Made by a program: the position numbers and the translations under genes
Source of the DNA: Bradyrhizobium sp. 186
Lineage (GTDB): Bacteria > Pseudomonadota > Alphaproteobacteria > Rhizobiales > Xanthobacteraceae
Direction of reading: 5' to 3'
Assembly: GCF_023101685.1 (NCBI RefSeq)
Contig: NZ_CP082164.1
Span: 7,936,001-8,000,000, forward strand
DNA length: 64,000 nucleotides
The notes under the pieces: generated by a model
Told to the model about the DNA's origin: nothing
Seen by the model: only the letters and a program-made list of their open reading frames with translations
Database searches by the model: none
Part shown: positions 18,974 through 28,558 of the stretch, piece by piece
Numbering within the stretch: position 1 is the first letter of the stretch
Layout of the letters: every line of letters starts with the position of its first letter

Positions 18974-19972
18974 GTGTCTAGAAAAGTCCTGATCGTCATA
19001 CCGGTCTTGAACGAGGCGTCCCACATCGAGACGGTTGTCCGTAACCTGGCCCGGGACAGTCTCCTCGAAGACCGCACAATAGTGGTTGCAGATGGTGGCA
19101 GCACGGATGGGACGCCTGACATTGTCCGCGCTCTCGCCAGAGAGATTGACGGCGTCAATTTGCTGCATAATCCCAAGCGGCTACAGAGCGCCGGCGTCAA
19201 TCTGGCCGTCCAGGTCTACGGTGCGGACGCGCAGGCCCTGGTGCGGTGTGACGCCCATTGCGAATATCCGGCACATTATGTTTCGAGCCTCCTCAAGACT
19301 CTGGACGAGCGCAAAGCCGATTCGGTCGTGGTCCCCATGGACTCGCGTGGTGACGGCTGTCTGCAAAAGGCCGTCGCCTGGGTCTCGGATACAAAGGTTG
19401 GCTCGGGCGGATCGGCACATCGCGGCGGAAAGCAAAGCGGCTTTGTCGATCACGGACATCATGCAGCGATGACTATCGATGCTTTCCGCAGGGCCGGTGG
19501 TTACGATGAAACCTTCACTCACAATGAAGATGCAGAGTTTGACTGCAGGCTGCGTGCAATCGGCGGCCGGATATTTCTGGATTCGGACATCCGCCTTTCA
19601 TATCGACCCCGGTCGGGTTTTCTGAGCCTGGCGAAGCAATACTTCAACTACGGCCGCGGTCGGTCGAGAACCGTGAGGCGGCATCCCGGATCGTTGCGAC
19701 TTCGTCAGTTCCTGGTGCCCACTCATGTTGCGCTGACGGTTTGCGCCATCCTGCTGTCTCCAGTGGCGCCAGCGCTGTTGGCATTGCCGGCGGCCTATCT
19801 GGCGATCCTGGCACTGACCGCAATGATGATTGCAGGAAAGCATCGCTCAATCTGCGGACTGCTTGCCCTGCCTGCCGCTGTCGTGATGCATTTCGCCTGG
19901 GCGCTGGGCTTTTTCTGGGGCATCCTGTCGATCCGCCAGACCACCTGGCAGATGACCCCTTCAGTTTCGTGA
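18974..19972 (+). CDS. exoA: ExoA-like succinoglycan-type glycosyltransferase (GT2)
   Basis: 332 residues. GT2 catalytic domain: VLIVIPVLNEASHIETVV at the start, VVADGGSTDGTPDIV, LVRCDAHCEYP and YDETFTHNEDAEFDCRLR (the acidic ED motif). Two or three C-terminal hydrophobic spans follow. The pattern matches ExoA of succinoglycan synthesis, a membrane-associated beta-1,3-glucosyltransferase; the exact linkage here is inferred. GTG start at 18974. The 3' end overlaps the convergent GT4 gene by 12 bases. Confidence 0.8.
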   Translation: MSRKVLIVIPVLNEASHIETVVRNLARDSLLEDRTIVVADGGSTDGTPDIVRALAREIDGVNLLHNPKRLQSAGVNLAVQVYGADAQALVRCDAHCEYPAHYVSSLLKTLDERKADSVVVPMDSRGDGCLQKAVAWVSDTKVGSGGSAHRGGKQSGFVDHGHHAAMTIDAFRRAGGYDETFTHNEDAEFDCRLRAIGGRIFLDSDIRLSYRPRSGFLSLAKQYFNYGRGRSRTVRRHPGSLRLRQFLVPTHVALTVCAILLSPVAPALLALPAAYLAILALTAMMIAGKHRSICGLLALPAAVVMHFAWALGFFWGILSIRQTTWQMTPSVS

Positions 19973-21157
19973 AGCCTCAAGAACCTGGGCGCTGGCATCT
20001 GCGCCCACACGCTGGCCCGCCTTCGCATAGGCGGACTCGGTCAGGCGTGCAATCGAGGTCCACGTCGGCACGGAGTCGCGCAGATCCAGCATTCCTTGAC
20101 TCTTGGAGTTTCGATAATCAGGATCGCTGATCAAGCGCTCGAGCGACCGGCACAATGCGACGGGATCATCTGGAGGAACGAGCGTCCCTTCTGCCTGATC
20201 GCTCAGCCATTCCGAAAACGTTCCAAGGTTCGACGCGACAATCGGACGTCCCGCTGCGATCGCCAGCATCAGCACACCCGACGCGTCGATATCCCGGTAC
20301 GGAAAAGCCAGGATGTCCGCGCGCGCGACCAGCGAAGTGACTTCATCTTCCGGAACGAAACGCAAGTCGAATTCGACATGCTCTTCGAGCTGCAGATCCT
20401 TCACCATCGCAAACAGCGGCTCCATCGGCATTTCCGGCCAGCCCACGACCTTCACCACGCCACGCCTCCTGACCTCTCGAGGAAGCAGCGCAAGCGCGCG
20501 AAGCATGACGTCTACGCCCTTGTAGGGCTTTATCTTGCCGAACAGGAGTATTTGAACGCGCCCGCCCCCGGCCGAAGGCTCGTCGGCCGGTCGGGCGATA
20601 TGATCCGTCAGCAATCCGTGCGCGATAACGGATATCTTCTCGTTCGGGATACCGACGCCCAATAGGCGATCGCGTGCAACGGTCGTATGAACGATAAGAT
20701 GGTCGAAGCAATGCAGAATCTTGAGCGCGCCAATCCGCTGTATCCGCGAGCTCGGATTGTTGTTGAACGGATTCGAGTCATGAACGGTCAGCACAGTTGG
20801 CGCGACCTTTCTGAACTTGGGAACGAACTGGCTGTCAACGATCGCCAGAGGCGCCCACTGGAAATGGATCACATCGGGCGGCGCTCTCCTGAAGCGCCTG
20901 ATCAGCCGAGCCATTGATTCAGCGTGACTGAGACCCTTCAGTCCCAGCTGCACGTTGCGCGGAAGTTTCTTGAAAAAGCGCGACTGCATCCCAGGATAAA
21001 AATGCCGGTCAAGAAACCGCACTTCGTCGACGGACGGCTTCTGCCCAAGCTGGCGCCCGACAATGCTGGCTGCATGCCCAATATCGGTCAATCCTTTGGC
21101 TAATTTAAGATCATACGGCCAGGTAAACAGTGACGGATCGATCAGAGCGATTTTCAT
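19961..21157 (-). CDS. Glycosyltransferase family 4/1
   Basis: 398 residues in two Rossmann-like halves (GT-B fold). The N-terminal half has PDVIHFQWAPLAIVDSQF and TVLTVHDSNPF. The C-terminal half has ILLFGKIKPYKGVDVMLRAL, VVGWPEMPMEP and ADILAFPYRDIDASGVLMLA, where the E/D-rich donor-binding stretch is expected. Retaining transferase; donor unknown. ATG at 21157. It diverges from the GT2 gene at 21176 across only 18 bases. Confidence 0.85.
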   Translation of the reverse strand: MKIALIDPSLFTWPYDLKLAKGLTDIGHAASIVGRQLGQKPSVDEVRFLDRHFYPGMQSRFFKKLPRNVQLGLKGLSHAESMARLIRRFRRAPPDVIHFQWAPLAIVDSQFVPKFRKVAPTVLTVHDSNPFNNNPSSRIQRIGALKILHCFDHLIVHTTVARDRLLGVGIPNEKISVIAHGLLTDHIARPADEPSAGGGRVQILLFGKIKPYKGVDVMLRALALLPREVRRRGVVKVVGWPEMPMEPLFAMVKDLQLEEHVEFDLRFVPEDEVTSLVARADILAFPYRDIDASGVLMLAIAAGRPIVASNLGTFSEWLSDQAEGTLVPPDDPVALCRSLERLISDPDYRNSKSQGMLDLRDSVPTWTSIARLTESAYAKAGQRVGADASAQVLEASRN

Positions 21158-21175
21158 GCGATTGTCTCACCAACC

Positions 21176-22315
21176 ATGCTTGCGGACCGTGAAATTACTT
21201 CTGGCTCATCAACGCATGGATTGATAGCCTTCGATGACACTGGCGGATTTCCTGAGCGACACACGTTGAAGATTAGCATCGTCATAACAGTCTACAATTA
21301 CGAACGGTATGTCGGATTGGCAATCGACAGCGCGTTGAATCAGACGCGCCCAGCGGATGAAATCGTTGTCGTCGACGATGGCTCGATCGACGGTTCCCGT
21401 CAGATCATCGCCGGGTATGGTGACAGGATTCGAGCCATATTTCAGGCAAATCAAGGCAACATCGCAGCATTCGAAGTTGGGTATCGCGAAGCGACAGGCG
21501 ATGTGCTGCTGTTCCTCGATGCGGACGATATCCTGATGCCGACAGCAGTGGAAAATGTCGTCGCACACTGGCGCGAGGGTCTCTCGAAAGTTCAATTCAA
21601 TCTGGAACTCATCGACGGCGCTGGCACGCCTCTTGGACGCCCATTTTGTGCGTTTCCGACGTCGTATACGTCACAGGACGTGCATGCAGAATTTATCCGG
21701 TCAGGAACGTACATCTGGCCGGTCATGTCGGGAAATGCGTATTCCAGAGAGTTTCTTCGTCAGGTCATCCCTCTCAATCCGCCCGTCGGATACGATGGCG
21801 CTCTCAACTCGATTGCGCCTCTTTACGGGGACGTCGTCACGGTGCAGGCGACCTTGGGGCAATATCGGCTCCATGGTCGAAATATCAGCCGGAACGACGC
21901 GAAGGGCCGCGCGCAGCGCTTTCCCGATTTCCCTAGGCAAATCGGGTTTCGCGTCGCCGAGTTCGATATCCTGAAGGCGCATTGCGACAGGAAGTCGGTA
22001 CATGTGCAATCGGCAAGGCCAATCGATAACGAGATCGTCTTTATCAACTATCGCCTAGCGTCCCGAAAATTGGGACTGAGATATGTCGCCCAGGAGACGG
22101 ACACATCGAGTTCGCTTCTGCGTCGCGGCATATGGCTGGCTCTGACCGAGACGACACAATGGCGGACCGCCGCCTCTCATATCGTCTGGTTCACTGCGTT
22201 ATTCTTGAGTCCTTCCTGGTTTGCATACCGGCTGATCATGCTCCGGTTCAATAGGGCAGAACTCCTGAGGCCGCTCCTGAGGTTCGGCAGCGTTATCCGA
22301 CGCAAGCACGCCTGA
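21176..22315 (+). CDS. Glycosyltransferase family 2
   Basis: 379 residues from the ATG at 21176. GT-A core: ISIVITVYNYERYVGLAIDS, VVVDDGSIDGSRQII and the DxD-type LLFLDADDILMP. The C-terminal third contains one hydrophobic stretch near IWLALTE...SPSWFAYRL. It is a paralogue of the GT2 gene at 36604 (shared DVLLFLDADD/DVIIFLDSDD, QFNLELIDGAGTP/QFQMRVIDARGQP, SGNAYSR/SGNAYPR). The family core begins only at about residue 32, so a downstream TTG at 21266 cannot be excluded. Confidence 0.85.
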   Translation: MLADREITSGSSTHGLIAFDDTGGFPERHTLKISIVITVYNYERYVGLAIDSALNQTRPADEIVVVDDGSIDGSRQIIAGYGDRIRAIFQANQGNIAAFEVGYREATGDVLLFLDADDILMPTAVENVVAHWREGLSKVQFNLELIDGAGTPLGRPFCAFPTSYTSQDVHAEFIRSGTYIWPVMSGNAYSREFLRQVIPLNPPVGYDGALNSIAPLYGDVVTVQATLGQYRLHGRNISRNDAKGRAQRFPDFPRQIGFRVAEFDILKAHCDRKSVHVQSARPIDNEIVFINYRLASRKLGLRYVAQETDTSSSLLRRGIWLALTETTQWRTAASHIVWFTALFLSPSWFAYRLIMLRFNRAELLRPLLRFGSVIRRKHA

Positions 22316-22379
22316 ATGCGCGATGGCGCAAAGGCAACCCGGCTCGTCAGATCCTCGTCGCACGCCCTTCAGGCATCAA

Positions 22380-23198
22380 TCACAGGCTTTCGATCCTGCG
22401 AATTGTCCCCGGCATTGGCCCGTAAAGACTGGTTACGCCGGCAAGGCGGGCGCGAATCCGCCTGTCGGACTGGCGAAGGCGAATATTTTCCGACAAGCGC
22501 AGAACGTATTCCTTCGATTTCCACGCAAACCACGCCGCCCTGTCAAGCGCAGTAGGCTCGCGGAGCGACTCCGCCGCTTTTGCAATCGACGATGGCAGCG
22601 TCAGCTCAAGGCACGGAAATGGAAACAAGCCATAGTTGTACAGCCCATTTGTCCAGAAGCGATCCATCTCCCAGTCGACTGGCCGATGGATCGTCGTCAC
22701 GCTGTCGATGAATCGACGTGCTGCGCGGCTGGAGATCAAATAGGCCTGCGTTCCCATTGGCGCGCGCTCAAACCGCACCAATTCCCGCTGATCCAGCCAG
22801 GCCACGTGCTTGCACGGCGCCATGTGTCGCCCATACAGCCGGAGATAACCGATCTCGGCAGCCTTGCAGATATCCGGAAGCGATCGAAAGCTGAATCCGG
22901 TATCGAGAACGACGTCGTCTTCCACCACAAGTGTCCATGAATCGTCGGTGTCCGATGCCCCCAGTTGCGCCATGACGCTCATATGGCTCGCTGCGCAGCC
23001 GATCTCGGCTCGTGAAAGGCCCCTGCCCCAAAAGCGAATGGCCAGCGCTTCATCATATTGCGGGAGCCCCGTGGCTGGCACACGCAAGGCATCAAAGAAG
23101 GTCCACGGAATACCAAGCGAATCCAGATTTGCACTCGCGCGCTCGCGGCGCTGGGAACCGGCCAAACTAATCGCCACAACTCTGAGATTGCTGCCCAT
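22380..23198 (-). CDS. Glycosyltransferase family 25 (LPS type)
   Basis: 272 residues. GT25 features: VVAISLAGSQRRERASANLD, then GIPWTFFDAL, GLSRAEIGCAASHMSVMAQL and the acidic LVVEDDVVL, then APMGTQAYLISSRAARRFID. The family adds galactose or similar sugars to lipopolysaccharide core or other glycans. Convergent with the GT2 gene (64-base gap) and divergent from the GH16-like gene at 23474. ATG at 23198. Confidence 0.85.
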   Translation of the reverse strand: MGSNLRVVAISLAGSQRRERASANLDSLGIPWTFFDALRVPATGLPQYDEALAIRFWGRGLSRAEIGCAASHMSVMAQLGASDTDDSWTLVVEDDVVLDTGFSFRSLPDICKAAEIGYLRLYGRHMAPCKHVAWLDQRELVRFERAPMGTQAYLISSRAARRFIDSVTTIHRPVDWEMDRFWTNGLYNYGLFPFPCLELTLPSSIAKAAESLREPTALDRAAWFAWKSKEYVLRLSENIRLRQSDRRIRARLAGVTSLYGPMPGTIRRIESL

Positions 23199-23473
23199 TG
23201 ATTAGTCAGTCCTGCGCTGTCAACTTGGAACCGCATTGCACATGATCTCGAAAGAATTAGCGCGAACTTGTCTCTGCTGACAAGGAGGAGGCAAGCGCCC
23301 AGGCTGCCATGCTCGCGACGATGTTTCACATTGTTATCCCCGTCACCACGAAATCTGCGGCTATACGCTGAAATGGTCCGCATTCGGACGCCTTGGTGCG
23401 AACCGAAGGTTCCACACTTGCGAGTGAATGTGTACGCCGCGAAGATCATGACGGTCAGGCAAGAGAGGCGTGG
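23199..23473. other. Divergent intergenic region
   Basis: About 275 bases between the GT25 and membrane-anchored GH16-like genes, likely holding both promoters. It ends with AGAGG shortly before the ATG at 23474. An upstream in-frame extension to 23393 has no family similarity. Confidence 0.35.
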
Positions 23474-25144
23474 ATGCCATCAAAGCGTCGAATCAACGGC
23501 ACCATGGCAGCACTATTCGTCGCATCGTTGGTTGTTGCTGGCTCAGCACTTTATCTAGGCCTGAGCAACGATGGTGTGCGACAGCGCCTGCGATCCATCA
23601 CGCCCTTCAAGCGAAGCAGCCAGATCGTCGGTGGCGCCGTCGTCGGCCAGAATGGCAGCGGGTTGTATGCGGGCTATACGCTGTCCTGGGGTGACGATTT
23701 CGACACCCTCGATATCGTTGGTCCGGCAAACCCTCGCGGCAAGTTCTTCCCGACTGGCGCCTATCATCCAGGCATCCGCGGCAATACCACGTCGCTAGGG
23801 ACAGCCTTTGATGCCGACCCGCTAACGACAGGTTACAAAGACCGTAACCGCGGCGTCGCGGTCGACTTCGACAACATGTGGGTTTCCAGTTCGGTGCTGC
23901 GGCTCGGGGCGCGCAAGGCAACAGTGCGCGAGCAGGCATTCCTTACACCGACCGACCGGTCCATCAACGGAGGCGTCCGCCCGCACCTCTCCGCGATGAT
24001 CCATACGGCCGGGGCATTTGCATACTACCCGACCACCAATGCCGTCATCATCGAGATACGTGCTCGGTTCAGCTCCAGGCTTACAAATCCGGCTGGCTTT
24101 CATCCAGCATTCTGGACCTATTCCGTCACACCCGTGCTCAATCCAACCGGCAACGAGTGGGATCTGGAGTGCAACTCTCAAGGGATGCACTTCAGCAATA
24201 TCGTCCACACGTCGAGGGCAATCTCGACCGACAACAGCGCCGGACCGTTCGACTATATGGACGATACGTTCCACGTCTTCAGCTTCGTCTTTCGAAACGG
24301 CGGAAGCACCCAGCTTTACGTCGATGGTGCCCTTCGATCCCAGTTTATTGGCGTGGACTCCAATACCAAGAATATGCCGTCATTTGTGCTGCTGACGTCA
24401 CACATATTCAACAATACGTTCGCGGGCGAGGCGTATGACGCCGCGGCGTGGGCCGGCTCGGCGACCGCGGTCTATCTCGATGTGGACTGGATCCGCGGCT
24501 GGCGGATGGCAGGCGTCGCGCATTGGAAGCCGCTGGTTTCGGTCGAAGACCTTAATGTCGATTATGACGGCAGCGGCAAGGTCGTGCTCCCGAGCGCCAA
24601 GGCCCTGTGGGGTGATGCAAGCGTCACCGAATTCGTCCAGGTCGTACCCTACGACAGCTCCGAACCGGGCATGGCGGAGCAGACGACGTTTACGCAGTTC
24701 CCGGCAGGAATTTCGTACGACGCGGCCTCGCGCACGGTCAGGGCGGACTTCACCGCCGGCACGGGCAATGCCGGGCGGTCTCACGTGGTCGTCTATGGCT
24801 ACAAGCCCGATGGCTCGACGATGGAACCCCTGCGATTTTCCATCAATCGCGGCCCACGAATGACGACCGGCCCCCTTTCGGCCGCCGCGGGCGACCGCTA
24901 CCGCCACGATATCTATGGGGAGTGCGACGCCGGCGTCATGACGCCGAAGATCCTGTCCGTTAAAGGACTACCGCAGGGTCTCTCCTTTGACGCTTCCACT
25001 GGACTCATCACCGGCGCACCAACGGCAACAGGGGTCAGCACCCCGACAATCTCCTGCACAAACAACGCGGGCCAGACAACAACGAGGGCGACCACATTCA
25101 CCGTCGATGCGCACAATCCGGCGGGCCGCTTGGACGGAAGATGA
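23474..25144 (+). CDS. Membrane-anchored GH16-like protein with Ig-like domain
   Basis: 556 residues from the ATG at 23474. An N-terminal signal-anchor (MAALFVASLVVAGSALYLGL) follows a short basic segment. The GH16 fold is recognisable: SWGDDFDTLD, IEIRARFS, GFHPAFWTYSV, the putative catalytic ExDxE in NEWDLECN (about residue 233), FRNGGSTQLYVDG and VYLDVDWIRGWR. The C-terminus resembles a putative Ig domain (LPQGLSFDASTGLITGAP). Members hydrolyse or transglycosylate beta-glycans; the substrate is unknown and the short motif differs from EIDxxE of the other two GH16 enzymes in the window. It ends 10 bases from the convergent pyruvyl transferase gene. Confidence 0.7.
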   Translation: MPSKRRINGTMAALFVASLVVAGSALYLGLSNDGVRQRLRSITPFKRSSQIVGGAVVGQNGSGLYAGYTLSWGDDFDTLDIVGPANPRGKFFPTGAYHPGIRGNTTSLGTAFDADPLTTGYKDRNRGVAVDFDNMWVSSSVLRLGARKATVREQAFLTPTDRSINGGVRPHLSAMIHTAGAFAYYPTTNAVIIEIRARFSSRLTNPAGFHPAFWTYSVTPVLNPTGNEWDLECNSQGMHFSNIVHTSRAISTDNSAGPFDYMDDTFHVFSFVFRNGGSTQLYVDGALRSQFIGVDSNTKNMPSFVLLTSHIFNNTFAGEAYDAAAWAGSATAVYLDVDWIRGWRMAGVAHWKPLVSVEDLNVDYDGSGKVVLPSAKALWGDASVTEFVQVVPYDSSEPGMAEQTTFTQFPAGISYDAASRTVRADFTAGTGNAGRSHVVVYGYKPDGSTMEPLRFSINRGPRMTTGPLSAAAGDRYRHDIYGECDAGVMTPKILSVKGLPQGLSFDASTGLITGAPTATGVSTPTISCTNNAGQTTTRATTFTVDAHNPAGRLDGR

Positions 25145-25154
25145 TGCTAGACCG

Positions 25155-26210
25155 TCATCCTTGATCCGGCGACGCCGGAGCGCCTTTGCATATATCCAGA
25201 AAGGTTGCGACCGCCTCGTCCACACTCGTGCTCAATGGTCGGCCCAACTTCTCGAAGGGCTTGCTCCAGGCATCGACAAAAGTGCTGATCTTTCCATAAT
25301 TGTTGTCAAGGACCGAGTGCGGAACATTCAACAACACGCAAAATATGTGCGTGTGAAGCCGGTCCGTGATCACATAGGCCGACGATCCAACCTGCTTCAT
25401 TCCACGCGCTACACGGTTCGACGCCAAAAGGTGAAACCATCGAATGCGCACGTCGAGCTCGGATGGCATCCTGCCTTTGAACACGAGAAGGGACGTCTCA
25501 AGCAGCGCCTTGAGAAACAACCACTTTCCCAAGCCGCGCTGTTCCGTCAACCAGTCCTCGACGACTGCAAAGCTCGGAAGCGGACGAGAACGCGCCCGCT
25601 CTACCTTCTCGTGATCGGTTCGAAGCAGCAGCAACAAATTCCTCGCTATTGCCGCTCGTGAGCTCTGCGGCCCCAGGCAAAATGCCATGTCTGGACAGAG
25701 ATCGACGGGCGCCGTGAATTCCTCTCTCGCGACCTTCAAACTTTGCACGTCGCGAACCAGAATCAGGAACTTTTTGTGAGCGTTGATGATGCCCGCGGCG
25801 CGCTGGAGGCTTGCCTTCGAGGAGAAGTGTATGGTTTGCGGCAACTGGATGATCTGGCGGTCGGGAAACTCCGATAGAAGCCTGAGACGAAACTCCTGAT
25901 GACTTGGCCAAAGGTCACCGAAATTGCCGCCGCCATGGATGAGGATAGGTCCGGCAGGAACCGCTCTTTCAAAATCCTCCTTTGCCCAGGTGTCGTACGT
26001 GCACACGTAGGACGGCGCTCTTCCCAGCTTCTTTTGCAGATAGGTCTCTTCACCCAACCATATCGCGCTGTCTCCCACATTTGGATGGTTGGGGAAGTCA
26101 ACCAGCGCAAAGTCGTCGACGCCTTCCAGATAGGGCCCGATGACCCTGTCGATCTCACTCTGCAATTCCGTGATGAGGGTATGAGAACCCTTCATGGGAT
26201 TTTCGGCCAT
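25155..26210 (-). CDS. Polysaccharide pyruvyl transferase (ExoV-like)
   Basis: 351 residues from the ATG at 26210 (AGGACG upstream). Polysaccharide pyruvyl transferase family (CsaB/ExoV/WcaK): DFPNHPNVGDSAIWLGEETY, then AGPILIHGGGNFGDLWPSHQ, IIQLPQTIHF, VRDVQSLKVA and ITDRLHTHIFCVLL. Expected role: transfer of pyruvate from PEP to a sugar of the repeat unit as a ketal, adding negative charge. An upstream in-frame start at 26285 adds 25 residues without similarity. Acceptor sugar unknown. Confidence 0.85.
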   Translation of the reverse strand: MAENPMKGSHTLITELQSEIDRVIGPYLEGVDDFALVDFPNHPNVGDSAIWLGEETYLQKKLGRAPSYVCTYDTWAKEDFERAVPAGPILIHGGGNFGDLWPSHQEFRLRLLSEFPDRQIIQLPQTIHFSSKASLQRAAGIINAHKKFLILVRDVQSLKVAREEFTAPVDLCPDMAFCLGPQSSRAAIARNLLLLLRTDHEKVERARSRPLPSFAVVEDWLTEQRGLGKWLFLKALLETSLLVFKGRMPSELDVRIRWFHLLASNRVARGMKQVGSSAYVITDRLHTHIFCVLLNVPHSVLDNNYGKISTFVDAWSKPFEKLGRPLSTSVDEAVATFLDICKGAPASPDQG

Positions 26211-26715
26211 CGTCCTGAACTCTTCGGTGCCGCCGGTCGCATCACAGCATCGAACGGCTTCTGATGCATTACCCAAAATCCGCATTCGACAAATCCACTT
26301 CCGCGTTCCGCGAGGTACTTGCTACAGCTGGGTAAGGACGCATCTGCGTGCTGCCAGCGAGAGTGCCGGACAGTTTGCGGTGCCGGGCTTCCTGCGTCAG
26401 GCATCAGATTCGATCTTTCGCGCTCAGCCGGCGTCTGCCTCAATCACGCTCTCGCGTCCCCTGGTGTCCCTCGCCGGCGCGGAACAGATCAGATTCCAGG
26501 GAACGGATAGATCCGCTTAGCAGCCAAAGGCAGTGTCGGCAACGCTGCCGACTACCGATAGCACCGCACATATTCATGACAAAAATCGAATCTATTGAAG
26601 TCTTAAGGCAGGCAAATGTGTCCATCGCAGCGAACATAGGCAACGTACCTACCCGGAGTGCCGCTTCTTGCAGCAAGCGGCACCCGGACGCGTTAGCGAG
26701 CTCGGAGTCAACCGC
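26211..26715. other. Divergent intergenic region with hairpin
   Basis: About 500 bases between the pyruvyl transferase and FkbM genes. Small open frames exist on both strands without motifs. It contains the hairpin at 26658-26683 close to the FkbM start. Confidence 0.35.
26658..26683 (+). other. Hairpin in the leader of the FkbM gene
   Basis: GTGCCGCTT (26658-26666) and AAGCGGCAC (26675-26683) form a perfect 9-bp stem with an 8-base loop, and flanking CCGG may extend it. It lies 33 bases before the ATG at 26716. There is no T-run, so it is not a standard terminator; a role in mRNA stability or translation is possible but unproven. Confidence 0.45.
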
Positions 26716-27516
26716 ATGATTGGTTTGTTGAAGGACTATGTGAAGTCACGCCTGCTCGATAACGACCTTATGATATCCGGCACCTCAAAGGAGGAGGAGC
26801 TCAGGGAGTACTTCCGGGACCTCTTCCCTGTGGCAACGGACAAGAACTTGATTCGACTGGGCGGACTGGCTGACGGTGGCTATTTGGTTCCGGACGACCT
26901 AGATGGATGCGTCGGTTGCTTTTCCCCGGGCGTTTACAACGTCTCTGATTTCGAGCTCGGGCTATCCAAACGCGGCATACCATGTTTCCTAGCCGACTTC
27001 TCAGTGGATGCACCCGCGATCCAGAATGACCTGCTGGATTTCGAAAAGAAATTCCTCGGGAACGAAAACAACGCCAAGTTCATGACTTTAGAGAATTGGA
27101 TGTCGAGAAAGGGCCCTCAGACCGGCGACCTCATTCTCCAGATGGATATTGAGGGCGGCGAATACGAGGTTCTCATCGAAACGAGCTCAGACTACCTGAA
27201 CCGCTTCAGGATCATGATTATCGAGTTCCATTCCTTGGACAGACTTCTCAATCCCATCGGTCTCAAACTCATCGGAGCCGTTTTCAAGAAGATCACCAAG
27301 CACTTCGACGTCGTACACATCCATCCGAATAATTACTTCAAACCGATCGAATACAGGGACTTCAAGGTCCCGCCGATCATGGAATTCTCGTTCTTGCGCA
27401 AGGATCGCGTTTCTCGTCGGACGCCTGCGAAAAGGTTTCCTCACGACCTCGACAGGAGAAACGTCACAGACAGAGACGACGTCGCGCTGCCGAACTGCTG
27501 GTTCGCCCCGGAGTGA
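26716..27516 (+). CDS. FkbM family methyltransferase
   Basis: 266 residues from the ATG at 26716, with CGGAG about ten bases upstream. The SAM-dependent methyltransferase core is compact: LIRLGGLADGGYLVPDDLDG, CFSPGVYNVSDFELGLSKRG, MTLENWM and the hallmark LILQMDIEGGEYEVLIETS, followed by IMIIEFHSLDRL. FkbM proteins O-methylate sugars and other hydroxyls. In this locus it may make a methylated sugar; B. japonicum exopolysaccharide is known to contain 4-O-methylgalactose, but linking the two is speculation. The C-terminal 30 residues are Arg/Asp-rich. Confidence 0.75.
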   Translation: MIGLLKDYVKSRLLDNDLMISGTSKEEELREYFRDLFPVATDKNLIRLGGLADGGYLVPDDLDGCVGCFSPGVYNVSDFELGLSKRGIPCFLADFSVDAPAIQNDLLDFEKKFLGNENNAKFMTLENWMSRKGPQTGDLILQMDIEGGEYEVLIETSSDYLNRFRIMIIEFHSLDRLLNPIGLKLIGAVFKKITKHFDVVHIHPNNYFKPIEYRDFKVPPIMEFSFLRKDRVSRRTPAKRFPHDLDRRNVTDRDDVALPNCWFAPE

Positions 27517-27601
27517 TCGCTCCGATGCAATCGCGCCAACCGCCGACAACGGGCGCGCGTTCAAGCGACCGTTGGCCCGCACAACAAAGCGGTAGCGCTC
27601 C

Positions 27602-28558
27602 CTACTCCGCCGCCTGCGCGTTTTCGCTGAGATACGCCTGATAGGCCAGCTTGAGCCCATCCCCGAGTGAGGTCTTGGCCCGCCAACCCAGTTTCGCCAA
27701 CCGGCTGACGTCGAGCAATTTGCGCGGGGTGCCGTCGGGGCGCGAGGTGTCATAGCTGATCTCGCCAGAATAGCCGACGATCGCCGCGACCACGCGAGCG
27801 AATTCGGCGATCGTGATGTCCTCGCCGGTGCCGATATTGACGAGCTCGCCGCTCGAATAGGTCTTCATCAGGTGGATGCAGGCGTCCGCCAGATCGCCGA
27901 CGAAGAGAAATTCGCGCCGCGGCGTGCCGGTGCCCCACACCTCGACGTTCTTCGCCCCCGACATCTTGGCCTCGTGGAAGCGGCAGATCAACGCCGCGAC
28001 GACGTGGCTGTATTCGGGATGATAATTGTCGCCGCGACCGTAAAGATTGGTCGGCATCACGCTAATGAAGTTTGATCCGTACTGGCTGCGATACGCCTCG
28101 ATCATCTTGATGCCCGCGATCTTGGCGATCGCGTAAGGCTCGTTGGTCGGCTCCAGCGGGCCGGTCAGCATCGACTCTTCGCGCAGCGGCTGGGCTGCGA
28201 GTTTGGGATAGATACAGGATGAGCCGAAGAACATCAGCTTCTCGCATCGATTGACGTGCGCTGCGTGAATGACGTTGGTTGCGATCGCCAGATTATCGTA
28301 GAGGAACTCGGCGCGCAGCGTGTTGTTGGCGACGATGCCACCGACTTTGGCGGCAGCAAGGAACACTGCCTGCGGACGCTTTGCAGCGAACCATTTGTCG
28401 ACAGCGGTCTGGTCGCGCAGGTCGACCTCGCTCCGCGACACCGTCAGCAGCTCGACATTTTCCACTGCCAGCCGCCGCACCAGCGCGGCGCCAACCATGC
28501 CGCGATGGCCGGCAACGAAGACGGTCTTACCGGCCAGTTCAAACGGAGTGCTTACCAT
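27602..28558 (-). CDS. fcl: GDP-L-fucose synthase
   Basis: 318 residues (ATG at 28558; a TTG at 28564 is possible). Bifunctional 3,5-epimerase/4-reductase that makes GDP-L-fucose from GDP-4-keto-6-deoxymannose with NADPH. It shows [54 protein letters not shown] with the catalytic Yxxx[17 protein letters not shown] and [20 protein letters not shown]. It overlaps the end of gmd by 20 bases, forming a gmd-fcl unit. Length and motifs are canonical. Confidence 0.95.
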   Translation of the reverse strand: MVSTPFELAGKTVFVAGHRGMVGAALVRRLAVENVELLTVSRSEVDLRDQTAVDKWFAAKRPQAVFLAAAKVGGIVANNTLRAEFLYDNLAIATNVIHAAHVNRCEKLMFFGSSCIYPKLAAQPLREESMLTGPLEPTNEPYAIAKIAGIKMIEAYRSQYGSNFISVMPTNLYGRGDNYHPEYSHVVAALICRFHEAKMSGAKNVEVWGTGTPRREFLFVGDLADACIHLMKTYSSGELVNIGTGEDITIAEFARVVAAIVGYSGEISYDTSRPDGTPRKLLDVSRLAKLGWRAKTSLGDGLKLAYQAYLSENAQAAE

